Shown: one piece after another, positions 1 through 9,677 of the stretch
Position numbering within the stretch: position 1 is the stretch's first letter
How the letters are laid out: each line of letters begins with the position of its first letter
NCBI RefSeq assembly: GCF_009695635.1
Contig: NZ_VUNN01000020.1
Span: 1-41,679 of the forward strand
Direction of reading: 5' to 3'
From: Bullifex porci
GTDB lineage: Bacteria; Spirochaetota; Spirochaetia; Sphaerochaetales; Sphaerochaetaceae
Length of the DNA stretch: 41,679 nt
Notes under the pieces: generated by a model
What the model was told of the DNA's origin: nothing
Database searches by the model: none
The model's input: only the letters and a program-made list of their open reading frames with translations
Program-made: the position numbers and the translations under genes

Positions 1-7
1 TGAATTT

Positions 8-120
8 CCTGGTGACCATAGAGAAGTGGAAACACACGTTCCCATCCCGAACACGACAGTGAAACGCTTCTTCGCCGATGGTACTGCGGCTTGTCCGTGG
101 GAGAGTAGGTCGTTGCCAGG
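8..120 (+). rRNA. rrf: 5S ribosomal RNA, copy 1
   Basis: This is the 5S rRNA of the large ribosomal subunit. It shows the conserved core (GAAACACACGTTCCCATCCC, then CGAACACGA and GGGAGAGTAGGTCG). Its ends close a 9-bp helix I: positions 8-16 pair with 112-120. A run of seven T follows directly and could act with that helix as a terminator. The rest of the rRNA operon must lie upstream of the window. A second, diverged copy lies 75 nt downstream. Confidence 0.95.
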
Positions 121-195
121 TTTTTTTATGTCTTTTATTTATTATTAAATAGATAATTCATATGACCTTTAATACTTAAAGCTCCTTATGAATTT

Positions 196-308
196 GCTGG
201 TAGCCATAGAGAAGTGGAAACACACGTTCCCATCCCGAACACGACTGTGAAACGCTTCTTCGCCGATGGTACTGCACCTTGTGTGTGGGAGAGTAGGTCG
301 CTGCCAGT
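196..308 (+). rRNA. rrf: 5S ribosomal RNA, copy 2
   Basis: This second 5S rRNA gene has the same 113-nt length as copy 1 and sits 188 nt further along. It differs at about ten positions. Most of the changes fall in paired regions and keep pairing: 275-277 (CAC) pairs with 283-285 (GTG), where copy 1 has CGG with CCG. In helix I, two pairs are also exchanged. A T-run follows immediately. The pairing-preserving pattern indicates a functional gene rather than a relic. Confidence 0.94.
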
Positions 309-416
309 TTTTTTTATTATTTTTATATCTAATAAAATATAAAACTTTGAATTAATTTTATAATAATTTAATTGTTTTAAATTAATTATTATATATTAAT
401 TGTATAACTTTTATTT
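309..416. other. AT-rich gap after the 5S genes
   Basis: This stretch is almost pure A/T. It contains only an imperfect AT-only inverted repeat around 359-393, which could help end transcription of the GH2 gene arriving on the minus strand. I see no gene or other signal. Confidence 0.6.
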
Positions 417-2090
417 TTAAATACTTATTATCTTATTTAGTTCCTCTATAGATGATTTTATGACCTTTCTATCGAAAGTAATAAATCCATTACTTTCCTC
501 TTCAACATCACTAATTTGTGTATAGATACTTCCTGTTAAGCCCTTTTCCTTTTGTATTTTTATATTATTAAATTGTTCTTTAAGCCTCTGAAGAAATTCC
601 TCTTCTGTTTCTATTTTCTTATATATAAAATCCTTTTCATTATAAACATGATCTTTAATTCTAAATATATTACCGCCAAACTCTGATAATACAGTTGCTC
701 TTTCTTTTTTATCCTTTTTAAATTTATATTCCTGGAAATAGTAGTGATATGATGCTATTTCTCCATCACCTTGGTCATGCCAACCCGATGTTTTATCGAA
801 AAATCTAGTTTTATCAAGATTTCTGAGGTGTAAATATACATCAGTGCTATTAAATTGTCCCCAGCCTTCGTTAAAGATTGTCCAAAGGATGATACATTTA
901 TAATTATTTAAAGCTTTAATAGTTTCTTCAGCACTTTGGATAAACTCATCCTTACCCTTTTGCTCCTTCCTGCCAAAAAGTGCATGGTGGTCTTTATCTA
1001 TTAGCTTAAAGCTCTGCATAACAGCTGGTAAGCTTGCAGCAACGATTGTTGGATTCCCTCCAGATACCATATCCTGCCATACACAAAGACCTATTTTGTC
1101 ACATAGGTAGTAAAACATTGGAGGCTCAACCTTAATATGCTTTCTTAAAGAATTAAATCCTAATTTCTTAATTAATGTTAAATCGTTTTCAATTTCCTCT
1201 TCATTCATTGTTAAATAACCAATAGGTGAATATCCTTGATCTAAAACACCATTAGAGAAGAATTTTTGGCCATTTAACATGAATCTATTATCATCGCTAT
1301 AAGATAGATATCTGAATGTAAAGTATGAAGAAACTCTATCTTCCTTGAAGGCTACTTTAACTGGATAAAGCTTAGGATTATCAGGACTCCAAAGCTCAAG
1401 CCTGGAGATATCAATCATACATTCTTTATTTGTTTCAACACTTATCTTTGAAAATCCAAAATCTATAGTAGCAATATCATTTGATGTAGCACTAATAATT
1501 ACTATAGCTTTATCCTTATTTAAGGTTTCAGTGTAAATATCTTTTATATATTCGTTAGATCGTTCTTCTATATATACACTTTGCCATATTCCACTTTGAC
1601 AGCGATACCACATTCCATGAGGCTTTAATGTTTGCTTTCCTCTGCAGTAAGGCTGGGTATCACTAAAGTCGTGTACCTTAACTTCAATTATGTTTTCACC
1701 TTCATTTAAATACTTAGTAATATCTGCTTCAAAAGGTGTATAACCACCCTCATGAATAGCTACTAGAGCTTTGTTTACAAATAATACAGCTCTCCAATCA
1801 ACAGCAATAAAGTGTATAAAAGTTTTTTTATTGCTCATTTTATATATGTATGACCTTCTATACCAAAGCTCATCATCTGGTAGTAATGTATGTTTAACAC
1901 CACTTCTTTCTGTTTCAGGAGAGTAGGGTACAGTTATTTTCTTAGTATACTTAGGAGGATTATATTTTAGCGTTACTTCATTTTGTGAATTAAATGATGT
2001 ATCAACCTTAGGAGCCTTAATTATTTCACAATCCCAAATTCCATCAAGTAATTCTATTGGTCTTTCAAGCTTTTTATTTGGATGAAGCAT
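417..2090 (-). CDS. Glycoside hydrolase family 2 (beta-galactosidase/beta-glucuronidase type)
   Basis: This is probably a cytoplasmic beta-glycosidase that splits sugars brought in by the MFS transporter encoded just upstream; there is no signal peptide. It is 557 aa and compact for GH2. The layout is a sugar-binding jelly roll (about 1-175, ending in the family-like GIWQSVYIE), an immunoglobulin-like domain (about 180-265) and a TIM barrel (about 270-557). The acid/base is expected at Glu408 in FNEGWG and the nucleophile at Glu470 in SEFGG. The ATG at 2090 overlaps the end of the transporter gene by 17 nt and has a strong Shine-Dalgarno (AAAGGAGG) inside it, so translation is likely coupled. 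The exact substrate cannot be told from sequence. Confidence 0.9.
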   Translation of the reverse strand: MLHPNKKLERPIELLDGIWDCEIIKAPKVDTSFNSQNEVTLKYNPPKYTKKITVPYSPETERSGVKHTLLPDDELWYRRSYIYKMSNKKTFIHFIAVDWRAVLFVNKALVAIHEGGYTPFEADITKYLNEGENIIEVKVHDFSDTQPYCRGKQTLKPHGMWYRCQSGIWQSVYIEERSNEYIKDIYTETLNKDKAIVIISATSNDIATIDFGFSKISVETNKECMIDISRLELWSPDNPKLYPVKVAFKEDRVSSYFTFRYLSYSDDNRFMLNGQKFFSNGVLDQGYSPIGYLTMNEEEIENDLTLIKKLGFNSLRKHIKVEPPMFYYLCDKIGLCVWQDMVSGGNPTIVAASLPAVMQSFKLIDKDHHALFGRKEQKGKDEFIQSAEETIKALNNYKCIILWTIFNEGWGQFNSTDVYLHLRNLDKTRFFDKTSGWHDQGDGEIASYHYYFQEYKFKKDKKERATVLSEFGGNIFRIKDHVYNEKDFIYKKIETEEEFLQRLKEQFNNIKIQKEKGLTGSIYTQISDVEEESNGFITFDRKVIKSSIEELNKIISI

Positions 2091-3342
2091 TCTTTTCCTC
2101 CTTTAATCTGATACAAACTAACAAGCAAAGTGGTATAAGGATAATAGCAGTCGCTAAGAATAGTATTGGAGTTGGAACATCCTTTATCACTCCTAATTCT
2201 GTATAGGTTCTTCCTGAATTCTTAATTAATGTATTTCCAATAAATGGACCTATTATCATAGGAATGGCAACTGTAAAAACCATTCTAATACCTTGGAATG
2301 AGCCTGTTAAATTCTTTGGTGTTGTATCTCTTAGATTTGCATTTATACAGGATACTGTAGCAAGATAGCCAGACATAACAAGTAGCGCTGCTATAGTACA
2401 TAAAGCATAGCTTCTAAAGAAATACATTAATATAGAACCAATAAACATTACAGCTATTGCAATAATGGCAGTTTTACTTTTTCCAAAGCTATCTGCAAAT
2501 CTTCCTGCTAATATTGAAATTACTGAAGCACTAGTTAAAACTATTGCAAGCATTAATGCGTAATCCTTAAAGCCAAGATATTCTTGAATATAAATAATTA
2601 AATATGGAAGAAATACCTGTAGTGATGTTGATATTAAAAGGATATTAATTAAATCAAGGTATCGTGTTTTATTCTTTTTTATCTCAGAAATAGCTAATAA
2701 GGAGATAACTCCTTTAATAACATGACTTTCTTTTGTTATGTTAGATTTATCATCCTTAAGCAGGAATAAAGAAAGTATTCCAGTTGCAATGTTAATAATT
2801 CCAAAGATAGCGAAGAAGGTTTTCCATTCTCCTCTTTGTGTAAAGCCATCAAATAAACCAAATATGATTAGCATTGAGATTAAAGATAAGGAAGATAATA
2901 CACCTTCAATTTTGCCTCTATTACTTTCATCACTTTGGTCTGTTACATAGGCGTTAAATGCTGTATCATTAGCTGTTGATCCAAAGAAGGTCATAAGGCA
3001 ATCAAGAGCAACAACTAAGGCTGCTGCTGTAGTAGCAGTTTTAACTAGATTATTATTAACAAAGCCAAAGGCAGCAGTAGAAAGACCCCAAAGAATATAA
3101 CCAAAAGAGATAAATGCCTTTCTTTTACCCACCTTATCTGAAAGAATACCCATCAAAAAGGTAGTAAGTGTAGCTGTAATAGCAGAAAGACTAACCATTG
3201 AAGCTATATAGGATGTGTTTTGAATTATTGTATTGTACAAGAACACATTTAAATACATGTTCTCTATAGACCATGCTAATTGTCCTGCTAAGCCAATTAA
3301 TATAAATGAAAGCCATAATCTTTTTGATAACTTATTTTTCAT
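2074..3342 (-). CDS. MFS transporter, probable sugar/glycoside importer
   Basis: This 422-aa protein has about twelve hydrophobic segments. The MFS loop motif is at 65-74 (GILSDKVGKR), with a weaker second-half copy (AGRFADSFGK). The start, GQLAWSIENMY, resembles transporters found beside glycosidase genes. It is first in a two-gene unit with the GH2 enzyme, whose start it overlaps, which suggests uptake of an oligosaccharide or glycoside followed by hydrolysis. No Shine-Dalgarno precedes the ATG. A consensus TATAAT ends 7 nt before it, so the mRNA may be leaderless. Substrate and coupling ion are unknown. Confidence 0.85.
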   Translation of the reverse strand: MKNKLSKRLWLSFILIGLAGQLAWSIENMYLNVFLYNTIIQNTSYIASMVSLSAITATLTTFLMGILSDKVGKRKAFISFGYILWGLSTAAFGFVNNNLVKTATTAAALVVALDCLMTFFGSTANDTAFNAYVTDQSDESNRGKIEGVLSSLSLISMLIIFGLFDGFTQRGEWKTFFAIFGIINIATGILSLFLLKDDKSNITKESHVIKGVISLLAISEIKKNKTRYLDLINILLISTSLQVFLPYLIIYIQEYLGFKDYALMLAIVLTSASVISILAGRFADSFGKSKTAIIAIAVMFIGSILMYFFRSYALCTIAALLVMSGYLATVSCINANLRDTTPKNLTGSFQGIRMVFTVAIPMIIGPFIGNTLIKNSGRTYTELGVIKDVPTPILFLATAIILIPLCLLVCIRLKEEKNASSK

Positions 3343-3349
3343 AACAAAG

Positions 3350-3355
3350 ATTATA
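3350..3355 (-). promoter_or_regulatory. -10 box of the MFS-GH2 unit
   Basis: On the minus strand there is a perfect TATAAT followed by 7 nt (CTTTGTT) and then the ATG. The -35 region (TTCTCT at 17-bp spacing) is weak. The spacing predicts transcription starting at or next to the start codon. Confidence 0.5.
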
Positions 3356-3419
3356 AACTCAGATAGGTGCTTAGAGAAAATTAAATATTAATAATACATA
3401 ATATTAAAATACGTCTATA

Positions 3420-3448
3420 TTGACACATTTGTAAAAATTGTATTTTAT
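3420..3448 (+). promoter_or_regulatory. Promoter of the SCP2-like gene
   Basis: A consensus TTGACA (3420-3425), a 17-bp spacer and TTTTAT (3443-3448) end 6 nt before the ATG at 3455. No Shine-Dalgarno is present, which fits a leaderless transcript. Confidence 0.55.
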
Positions 3449-3454
3449 AAAGTC

Positions 3455-3958
3455 ATGAGTAATATTCGTTTATCTAAGAAACTATTAATCAAATTAAAAT
3501 CAATAATTAGTAATATTGTTCTTGTTTTTTTATATAGAGCTATTAAGGTTCTTGCAAAGGAAGATAGTAATATAAGAAAGGAATTTGAATCTTGGGAAAA
3601 TGGCCTTTCAGTTGCCTTAAAATGCTCAATACATGGACCATCTCTTTATTTGATTAAGAATGGTAATAAGCTTTCTAAGGTTAATAAGCTTGAAAGTGCT
3701 GATATTATTATCACATTTAAAAGTCTTGATGCAGCTTTCTTAGTATTAACTGGTCAAATTGGGATATCTAGAGCCTACTCAGAGCATAGATTTATGTTAA
3801 CAGGTGATATATCAAAAACTATGAGCTTAGTAAGAGCTATAGATATTACTGAGGCTTATCTATTTCCATCAATTATGTCAAAAAGAATACTCAAGGCTTT
3901 ACCTGAAAAAAAGAGAAGCTCTTTGACAATATACAGAAAAGTAATATTTGGAGTTTAA
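3455..3958 (+). CDS. SCP2-like sterol/lipid carrier domain protein
   Basis: This 167-aa protein resembles the SCP2 sterol-carrier fold, with a short hydrophobic N-terminal stretch (about 17-34) and then an alpha/beta domain. The middle segment (ADIIITFKSLDAAFLVLTG) and the following helix (LTGDISKTMSLVRAI) match the usual SCP2 pattern of a strand followed by helices that line a lipid tunnel. It is followed by an iron-type alcohol dehydrogenase gene with one nucleotide between them, so the two are surely cotranscribed; a hydrophobic alcohol or aldehyde substrate is possible but unproven. The family call rests on pattern only. Confidence 0.65.
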   Translation: MSNIRLSKKLLIKLKSIISNIVLVFLYRAIKVLAKEDSNIRKEFESWENGLSVALKCSIHGPSLYLIKNGNKLSKVNKLESADIIITFKSLDAAFLVLTGQIGISRAYSEHRFMLTGDISKTMSLVRAIDITEAYLFPSIMSKRILKALPEKKRSSLTIYRKVIFGV

Positions 3959-3959
3959 T

Positions 3960-5135
3960 ATGTATTTTGAGTTTTCTAATCCTGGCAAAATATTAAGTGG
4001 TACATATGCACTAGAAAATATAGCTTCTGAATTAAAGCTTTTAAATTGCTCAAGAGCTATGGTTTTATCAGATAAGGTATTAAACGATATTGGTAGTGTA
4101 AAAACACTATCTGATGCTCTAGTAACTGGTGGAATAAAAATTGCATCTATTTATACAGATATTCCTGCTGATAGTGATATTTTGGTAGTAAATAAAATTG
4201 CTAACGAATATAGAAAAGTAAATGCAGATTCTATTATTGCTCTTGGCGGTGGTTCTGTTATTGATACAGCTAAGAGCTTGAGAATGCTAATTAGTCAGGG
4301 TGGTAATGATATTTTATCATTTGTAGGGTGTGAAGTACTTCCAAAGGGACAAAGCGTCCCATTAGTTGCAATCCCAACTACAAGTGGCACCGGTAGTGAA
4401 GCAACTCAAATTGCTGTAATAAAGAATAATGAAAAGCATGTTAAGATGGAATTTGTAAGTCAATTTTTACTTCCTGACCTTGCTGTTATTGATCCAAGAT
4501 TTTGTACTAGTATGCCAAAAAGAGTTACAGCAATGACAGGCCTTGATGCTTTAACTCATGCTTTAGAATCATTTTACTGCTTGCAAAAGAATATTGTTAG
4601 CCAAAGCTATGCCTTAGCTGCTGTTCAATTAATTAAAGATAATCTAATTAATGCTATAACTAACGGCTCTGATAAGAAAGTTAGACTTAACATGGCTAAT
4701 GCTTCTTTATTAGCTGGAAGTGCATTTTCAAACTCTATGGTTGGGTTAGTTCATGCTATTGGTCATTCATTAGGTGGTATTGCTAAGGTTCCACATGGGC
4801 TTGCAATGGCTATTTTGCTTGTACCATGCTTGCGTTTTAATTTAGATTACTGCAGAGAAGAGTATGAGAGATTATTCTTAGCATTTGTTGGAGCTGAAGA
4901 GTATGTAAAGGTTGAAAAGAGTAAGAGAGCTGAAGCCTTTATTGATGCGATAGAGGACTTTTTAAGCTCTGTTAGTAAGAAGGCTGATATGAGCTTAAAG
5001 CTTTCTAGCTATAATGTTGATCCTAAATGCTTTGAAGCTGTTGCAGCTTTATCAATAAATGATGGAGCAATTATTGTAAATCCTAGAGAGTGCTCAAAGG
5101 ATGAAATAATAGAAATTCTTAAGCAGTGCTTATAA
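3960..5135 (+). CDS. Iron-containing (group III) alcohol dehydrogenase
   Basis: This NAD(P)-dependent alcohol/aldehyde oxidoreductase is 391 aa from the ATG at 3960. I prefer that start to the TTG at 3948 because GGAG lies 6 nt ahead of it and the TTG would lie inside the previous gene. Visible motifs are the nucleotide-binding GGGSVID (96-102) and TTSGTGSE (140-147). The metal ligands expected by comparison with FucO are Asp196, His200, His265 and His279 (DALTHALE, HAIGHSLGG, PHGLAMA). The length is normal for the family. Its operon partner is the SCP2-like protein upstream. The physiological substrate is not evident. Confidence 0.9.
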   Translation: MYFEFSNPGKILSGTYALENIASELKLLNCSRAMVLSDKVLNDIGSVKTLSDALVTGGIKIASIYTDIPADSDILVVNKIANEYRKVNADSIIALGGGSVIDTAKSLRMLISQGGNDILSFVGCEVLPKGQSVPLVAIPTTSGTGSEATQIAVIKNNEKHVKMEFVSQFLLPDLAVIDPRFCTSMPKRVTAMTGLDALTHALESFYCLQKNIVSQSYALAAVQLIKDNLINAITNGSDKKVRLNMANASLLAGSAFSNSMVGLVHAIGHSLGGIAKVPHGLAMAILLVPCLRFNLDYCREEYERLFLAFVGAEEYVKVEKSKRAEAFIDAIEDFLSSVSKKADMSLKLSSYNVDPKCFEAVAALSINDGAIIVNPRECSKDEIIEILKQCL

Positions 5136-5157
5136 TTAATAAATAGTTCTCGCGATA

Positions 5158-5197
5158 CCCCAATATTAGGAAGTGTAATATTGGGGTAAAAGTTTTT
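5158..5197 (+). terminator. Rho-independent terminator after the alcohol dehydrogenase gene
   Basis: A perfect 11-bp stem (CCCCAATATTA, 5158-5168, with 5176-5186) closes a 7-nt loop. It is followed by TAAAAGTTTTT. Confidence 0.85.
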
Positions 5198-5258
5198 AAT
5201 ATTAACCTCAAAACTTTATCTATAGTAAAGAATAAGATAAAAAAATATGTGATAGTAG

Positions 5259-5287
5259 TAGTCATATTTGCGCTATTGTGATATTTT
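5259..5287 (+). promoter_or_regulatory. Possible typA promoter
   Basis: TAGTCA (5259-5264), a 17-bp spacer and TATTTT (5282-5287) end 9 nt before the typA ATG. Both hexamers match at 4 of 6 positions. There is no Shine-Dalgarno. This is a weak assignment. Confidence 0.35.
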
Positions 5288-5296
5288 TCCATTGCA

Positions 5297-7132
5297 ATGT
5301 TAAAACGTAATGAGAATATAAGAAATATCGCTATAATAGCTCACGTTGACCATGGTAAAACTACATTGGTTGACGCACTGTTTAAGCAGAGTGGCTTAGT
5401 TGGTAAGGGCATGGATGTAGATAGAGTCATGGACTCTGGTGATATCGAAAGAGAAAGAGGTATCACAATTAGTGCTAAAAACTGTGCAATTAACTATAAG
5501 GGTGTAAAGATTAATATCATTGATACTCCGGGACACGCAGATTTCGGAGGAGAAGTAGAAAGAGGACTCAGCATGGTAGACGGTGTAGTTCTACTTTGTG
5601 ATGCAGCTGAAGGACCTCTTCCTCAAACAAGATTCGTATTAGAGAAAGCACTTGGTAAGAATCTTCCTGTCATAGTTGTAATTAATAAAATAGATCGTGC
5701 TGATGCAAGAGCTGAGGATGTTTTAAATGAGGTCTATGATCTTTTATTGGAGCTTAGCTCTGATGAAAGTATTCTAGAGGTTCCTGTATTCTATGCTAAT
5801 GGTAGAGCAGGTGTTTGTGGCACATCGTTAGATGATATTAAGGATAACCTCTACCAGCTATTAGATTGTATTGTCTCTTACATTCCTGCACCTGAATATG
5901 ATGATGAGGAACCTTTCCAGATGCTTGTAAGTGATTTATCATATTCAGATTTCCTTGGTCGTTTAGCTGTTGGTAAGGTTATAAACGGAAGCGCTAGTAC
6001 AAATGATTCTCTAGTATGTTTAAAGGAAGATAGAGAAGAAAACCTTAGAGTAACTAGACTCCAAGCCTATGATGGTCCTGTATTTAAAGAGGTACCTTCT
6101 ATTTCTGCAGGTGATATAGTAGTTCTCTCTGGTGTAAGTGATGTATCAATTGGTGATACTATTTGTACTAAGGAAGAGAAAAAAGCATTACCAAGAATTA
6201 AAGTTGATGAACCAACTGTTTCTATGCTCTTTTCAAAGAATATCTCACCTTTAGCTGGTCGCGACGGTAAAATTGTTACAAGCGCTAAAATTTGGGAACG
6301 CTTACAGAAGGAAGCCTTAAGAAACGTTTCAATTAGAATTGAGAAAAATATGGATGATACCTTTACTGTAAAGGGTAGAGGTGAATTCCAAATGGCTATT
6401 ATCGTTGAGGAGATGAGAAGAGAGGGCTTTGAGCTTTGTGTTGGAAGGCCTCATATCATCTTTAAAACCGATAGTGAGGGTAGAAAAACAGAGCCTATCG
6501 AGGTTCTATTAATAGATTGCCCTGAAGAATCTAGTGGCGTTGTTATGGAGAAGCTTGGAAAGCGTAAGGCAATAATCAGTGATATCACCTATACAGCTGG
6601 TGATAGAGTAAAGATAAGATTTGAAATACCTTCACGTGGACTCATTGGCTATAGAGATGAATTCCTAACAGATACTAAGGGCTTTGGCATAATGAATAGC
6701 TATATCAAGGGCTATGAACCATATAAGGGGGATTTCCCTGACAGATTCTCAGGCTCTCTTATTTGTGATAGAGCTGGTACAGCTGTAGCTTATGGTATAT
6801 GGGAGCTTGAGGATAGAGGTAGAATGTTCATTGTTCCTGGTGATGAGGTATATGAAGGTGAAGTTGTAGGTGAGAGAAATAGAGAAGGGGATCTAATGCT
6901 TAATCCTACTAGAACTAAAAAGCTTACAAACCTTAGAGCTGCGGGAAAGGATGAGGCTGTTGCTCTTACACCTGTTGTAAAGCCTTCTCTTGAGCAAGCT
7001 ATACAGTTTATTAAGGATGATGAATTAGTAGAAGTAACACCTAATGCTATTAGAATGTGTAAGAAGATCTTGGATACTCAAAAACGAAAGATATTTAATA
7101 ATCGTGGTGAGATCCCAGAATACTTAAACTAA
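5297..7132 (+). CDS. typA: Ribosome-associated GTPase TypA/BipA
   Basis: This translational GTPase of the EF-G/LepA superfamily binds ribosomes and helps 50S assembly and stress adaptation. It is 611 aa, normal length. G-domain motifs are G1 AHVDHGKTT (15-23), switch I RGIT (54-57), G3 DTPGH (76-80) and G4 NKID (130-133). The C-terminal half carries the EF-G-like domains and the TypA-specific end ([16 protein letters not shown]). The gene stands alone between two hairpin terminators. The ATG at 5297 is the only sensible start, since the conserved N-terminus begins at once, yet no Shine-Dalgarno precedes it. Confidence 0.96.
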   Translation: MLKRNENIRNIAIIAHVDHGKTTLVDALFKQSGLVGKGMDVDRVMDSGDIERERGITISAKNCAINYKGVKINIIDTPGHADFGGEVERGLSMVDGVVLLCDAAEGPLPQTRFVLEKALGKNLPVIVVINKIDRADARAEDVLNEVYDLLLELSSDESILEVPVFYANGRAGVCGTSLDDIKDNLYQLLDCIVSYIPAPEYDDEEPFQMLVSDLSYSDFLGRLAVGKVINGSASTNDSLVCLKEDREENLRVTRLQAYDGPVFKEVPSISAGDIVVLSGVSDVSIGDTICTKEEKKALPRIKVDEPTVSMLFSKNISPLAGRDGKIVTSAKIWERLQKEALRNVSIRIEKNMDDTFTVKGRGEFQMAIIVEEMRREGFELCVGRPHIIFKTDSEGRKTEPIEVLLIDCPEESSGVVMEKLGKRKAIISDITYTAGDRVKIRFEIPSRGLIGYRDEFLTDTKGFGIMNSYIKGYEPYKGDFPDRFSGSLICDRAGTAVAYGIWELEDRGRMFIVPGDEVYEGEVVGERNREGDLMLNPTRTKKLTNLRAAGKDEAVALTPVVKPSLEQAIQFIKDDELVEVTPNAIRMCKKILDTQKRKIFNNRGEIPEYLN

Positions 7133-7147
7133 CCTTATAAGAATAGT

Positions 7148-7180
7148 AATGGCCATAAAGCGAAATACTTTATGGTCATT
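7148..7180. terminator. Bidirectional terminator between typA and xth
   Basis: A 13-bp stem with one G-T pair (7148-7160 with 7168-7180) closes a 7-nt loop between two convergent genes, with short A/T-rich tails on both sides. It probably serves both. Confidence 0.75.
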
Positions 7181-7204
7181 ATTTTAATTAAACCGTTAAG
7201 TAAG

Positions 7205-7951
7205 TTAAATTGTAATGCCAACAGGACAGTGGTCACTACCCATTACCTCATTAAGAATGTATGCATCCTTAATTTCACTCATAAAGCGATTTGAAACTAC
7301 AAAGTAATCAATTCTCCATCCTGTATTCTTTTCTCTTGCTTTAAACTTGTAGGACCACCAAGAGTATTTAACTTCATCTGGATATAATGCTCTAAAGGAA
7401 TCAGTAAATCCTCTAGAAAGTAATCTAGTAAAGTCATCACGTTCTTCAATAGTAAATCCTGCATTTCTTAAATTTGTTTTAGGGTTCTTAATATCAATCT
7501 CTTTATGAGCTACATTTAGATCACCACAAAATAGAACAGGCTTAGTCTTATCAAGATTAACTAAATATTCTTCTATTACGCTATTAAAAACTCTTCTGTA
7601 ATCAAGGCGTTTTAATTCTGTTTGACTATTAGGTATATATGCACATACTAAATAGAAGTTTTCGTACTCTGCCGTTATAACTCTTCCTTCATGGTCATGC
7701 TCATCAATTCCAATGCCATAGCTAACATTAAGTGGTTTTACCTTACTTAATATTGCAGTACCACTATACCCCTTTTTATCTGCATAGCAGAAATACTGTT
7801 CATATTCACTTAAATTTAAATCTATTTGACCCGCTTGGATCTTTGTCTCTTGTAAGCAGAGAATATCAGGATTGAATTCATTTATAAAATCATAAAAGTT
7901 CTTTCCAGTTATTGCTCTAAGACCATTTACATTCCAACTAACAATATTCAT
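7205..7951 (-). CDS. xth: Exodeoxyribonuclease III
   Basis: This AP endonuclease/3'-5' exonuclease of base excision repair belongs to the exonuclease-endonuclease-phosphatase fold. It is 248 aa, normal length. Motifs in order are NVNGLRA near the N-terminus, LQETK (metal-binding Glu), GDLNVAH (catalytic Asp and Asn), WWSYKF, WRIDYF and the C-terminal GSDHCPV (catalytic Asp-His). The ATG at 7951 has no Shine-Dalgarno; TAGAAT ends 6 nt ahead of it, suggesting leaderless translation. It converges on typA with a shared hairpin between them. Confidence 0.95.
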   Translation of the reverse strand: MNIVSWNVNGLRAITGKNFYDFINEFNPDILCLQETKIQAGQIDLNLSEYEQYFCYADKKGYSGTAILSKVKPLNVSYGIGIDEHDHEGRVITAEYENFYLVCAYIPNSQTELKRLDYRRVFNSVIEEYLVNLDKTKPVLFCGDLNVAHKEIDIKNPKTNLRNAGFTIEERDDFTRLLSRGFTDSFRALYPDEVKYSWWSYKFKAREKNTGWRIDYFVVSNRFMSEIKDAYILNEVMGSDHCPVGITI

Positions 7952-7957
7952 AAAAGT

Positions 7958-7963
7958 ATTCTA
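7958..7963 (-). promoter_or_regulatory. -10 box of xth
   Basis: TAGAAT on the minus strand is followed by 6 nt and the ATG. No convincing -35 is seen. Confidence 0.4.
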
Positions 7964-8550
7964 GCATTTGATTAAAACAATCTCTAGTAATAAAATTTGG
8001 AATATAAATTATATAAAATAAATATAATAATAATTTGATTAACATAAAATATAATATAAAAATTAATATTAATTATTATATTTTTAATGAAATTATATAA
8101 AACATTAATAAAAAAATATAAATATATCTATAAATTATATATAATAATTATATAGATAAACTATATAAATAATATATTTAAATATTGAAATAATTTGTAA
8201 TAATTTAAATTATTAATTAGATTATTTAATAAAGATATCTTTTTTAAATACTATATTATAACTTTGTTATAATAAATATATTAAAACTAATACTAACTGA
8301 GATTATCATGGTAACTTTGCTCGGAAAACACATTTAGAAAATAAGCCATGTAATTTATTATATTGAGTATTCTCGCTCATCAGCCCTATTTGTATCAACT
8401 TTAGCATCATCCTATCTCATATAAACTCCACCTAGTTCTATTAATATAATCTCACCATTAGCACCATTAATCATCGCAATTAAACAGCATAAAAAATTAT
8501 AATATCATTACAAGCATTCTCCCCTTAGAATTTCATTTCAGGCTTTTGAA
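7964..8550. other. AT-rich gene-free stretch
   Basis: Positions 7964-8280 are extremely A/T-rich, with no open frame or clear hairpin. From about 8290 base composition rises and short gene-like patches appear, but all frames are broken. They may be the lost front part of the same decayed element that leaves an istB relic just after; I could not identify any product here. Confidence 0.5.
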
Positions 8551-8959
8551 ATTATGGCTGCTAATAGCATTTCTGGTTGCGGTAAGTCTTTTATCGCTTG
8601 TTTCATTGGTACAATGGCTTGCTCTCAAGAAAAAAAGATGGCTCTATTATTGCTTACCCGACCTTTGTACAGACTTTGATTGTCTAAAGTTAGCCCAACA
8701 GAGTAGGAGGTTTGTTTCAAAACTGGTTAAAATGGAACTTTTGATTCTTGATGAGTGGTTTGGAATTACACTCTCTGATAAACACATAAACCTCATCTTT
8801 TAAATTGTCTAAAAACGCACTGAAGTGCATTCAACAAAATCTATTATCAATATAAACCTCAAGTGGTATACACGCTTTGTTGAATCTAATCAATATGAAA
8901 GCATTTTTAATCGCATCTTCTCTGAACTCTGTATGATACACGTAGAGACATTAATATAA
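8551..8959 (+). pseudogene. Decayed IS21-family istB (helper ATPase) relic
   Basis: Three pieces in three frames line up with one IstB protein. 8551-8679 reads up to a stop and contains SGCGKSFIACFIGTMACSQ, a Walker A region. After a frameshift, about 8665-8803 reads KLVKMELLILDEWFGITLSD, a Walker B region with the IstB-typical LDEW. After another shift, 8822-8959 reads WYTRFVESNQYESIFNRI, matching the IstB C-terminus. The uninterrupted 85-aa frame at 8546-8803 is a chimera of out-of-frame and in-frame parts, not a real gene. The relic differs from the intact IstB at 12640, so it comes from another IS21-family element. Confidence 0.65.
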
Positions 8960-9014
8960 GAGATTATTATTCTGCTTCTATACTTATTATCTAATTAGTT
9001 CTGAAGTTGTTACT

Positions 9015-9050
9015 AGCACTGGTGCTCTCTTTTAGATTACCGGTGCTTTT
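9015..9050 (+). terminator. Terminator-like hairpin downstream of the istB relic
   Basis: A 9-bp stem with one wobble (AGCACTGGT 9015-9023, ACCGGTGCT 9039-9047) has a 15-nt loop and a TTTT tail. It may be the old terminator of the decayed element. Confidence 0.5.
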
Positions 9051-9677
9051 AAATAAGAATTATCAGTAAGCCATAGAGATTTTTCCTAAATAACTAAAAG
9101 TATATGAGAAGCTAATTAACAAGCTAACAACCATATATTAAATATTTAACTTGAAATCTACCATTGCTCCTAGTTGAAGGTGTAATAGCAATATCATAAT
9201 GATTACCACATAATGTTACTTTCTTAGTTAAACTGAAGAATACTATAAAAAGAATGTGTTTAATTATATTAATTATTAAATTCTAATACTCTTACTCTAT
9301 TTAAAAATCATGGTTTTAAAGCCCAAATTTTAAAAGCACTATATATTATGCTTATATATTAAAATAATATGATACTTAGACTGTTATAATTAATGTTTTT
9401 AAAGAAATTATAGTATAATTCGTTATAAACTATTATAACTAATATTTTATTTAATAAAAATAATATAATAATTATAAATATTCATATAAAAATGATATTT
9501 CATAAACATAATTATAATTTGAAATAATATAATTATATTGAATATTATTAATAAAAAAATATTTTAATTATATAAAAACAATTTATATACATTTATTATT
9601 AATATAAGAAATATAATATTCTATTATTAAAATAATAATTATTTCTGTTAAAATAAATTATAATAGATATCATAATT

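Noticed and set aside
8546-8803. An 85-aa membrane protein gene
   Set aside because: Its hydrophobic start is the Walker A region of the istB relic read in the wrong frame, and its end is the Walker B region in the right frame.
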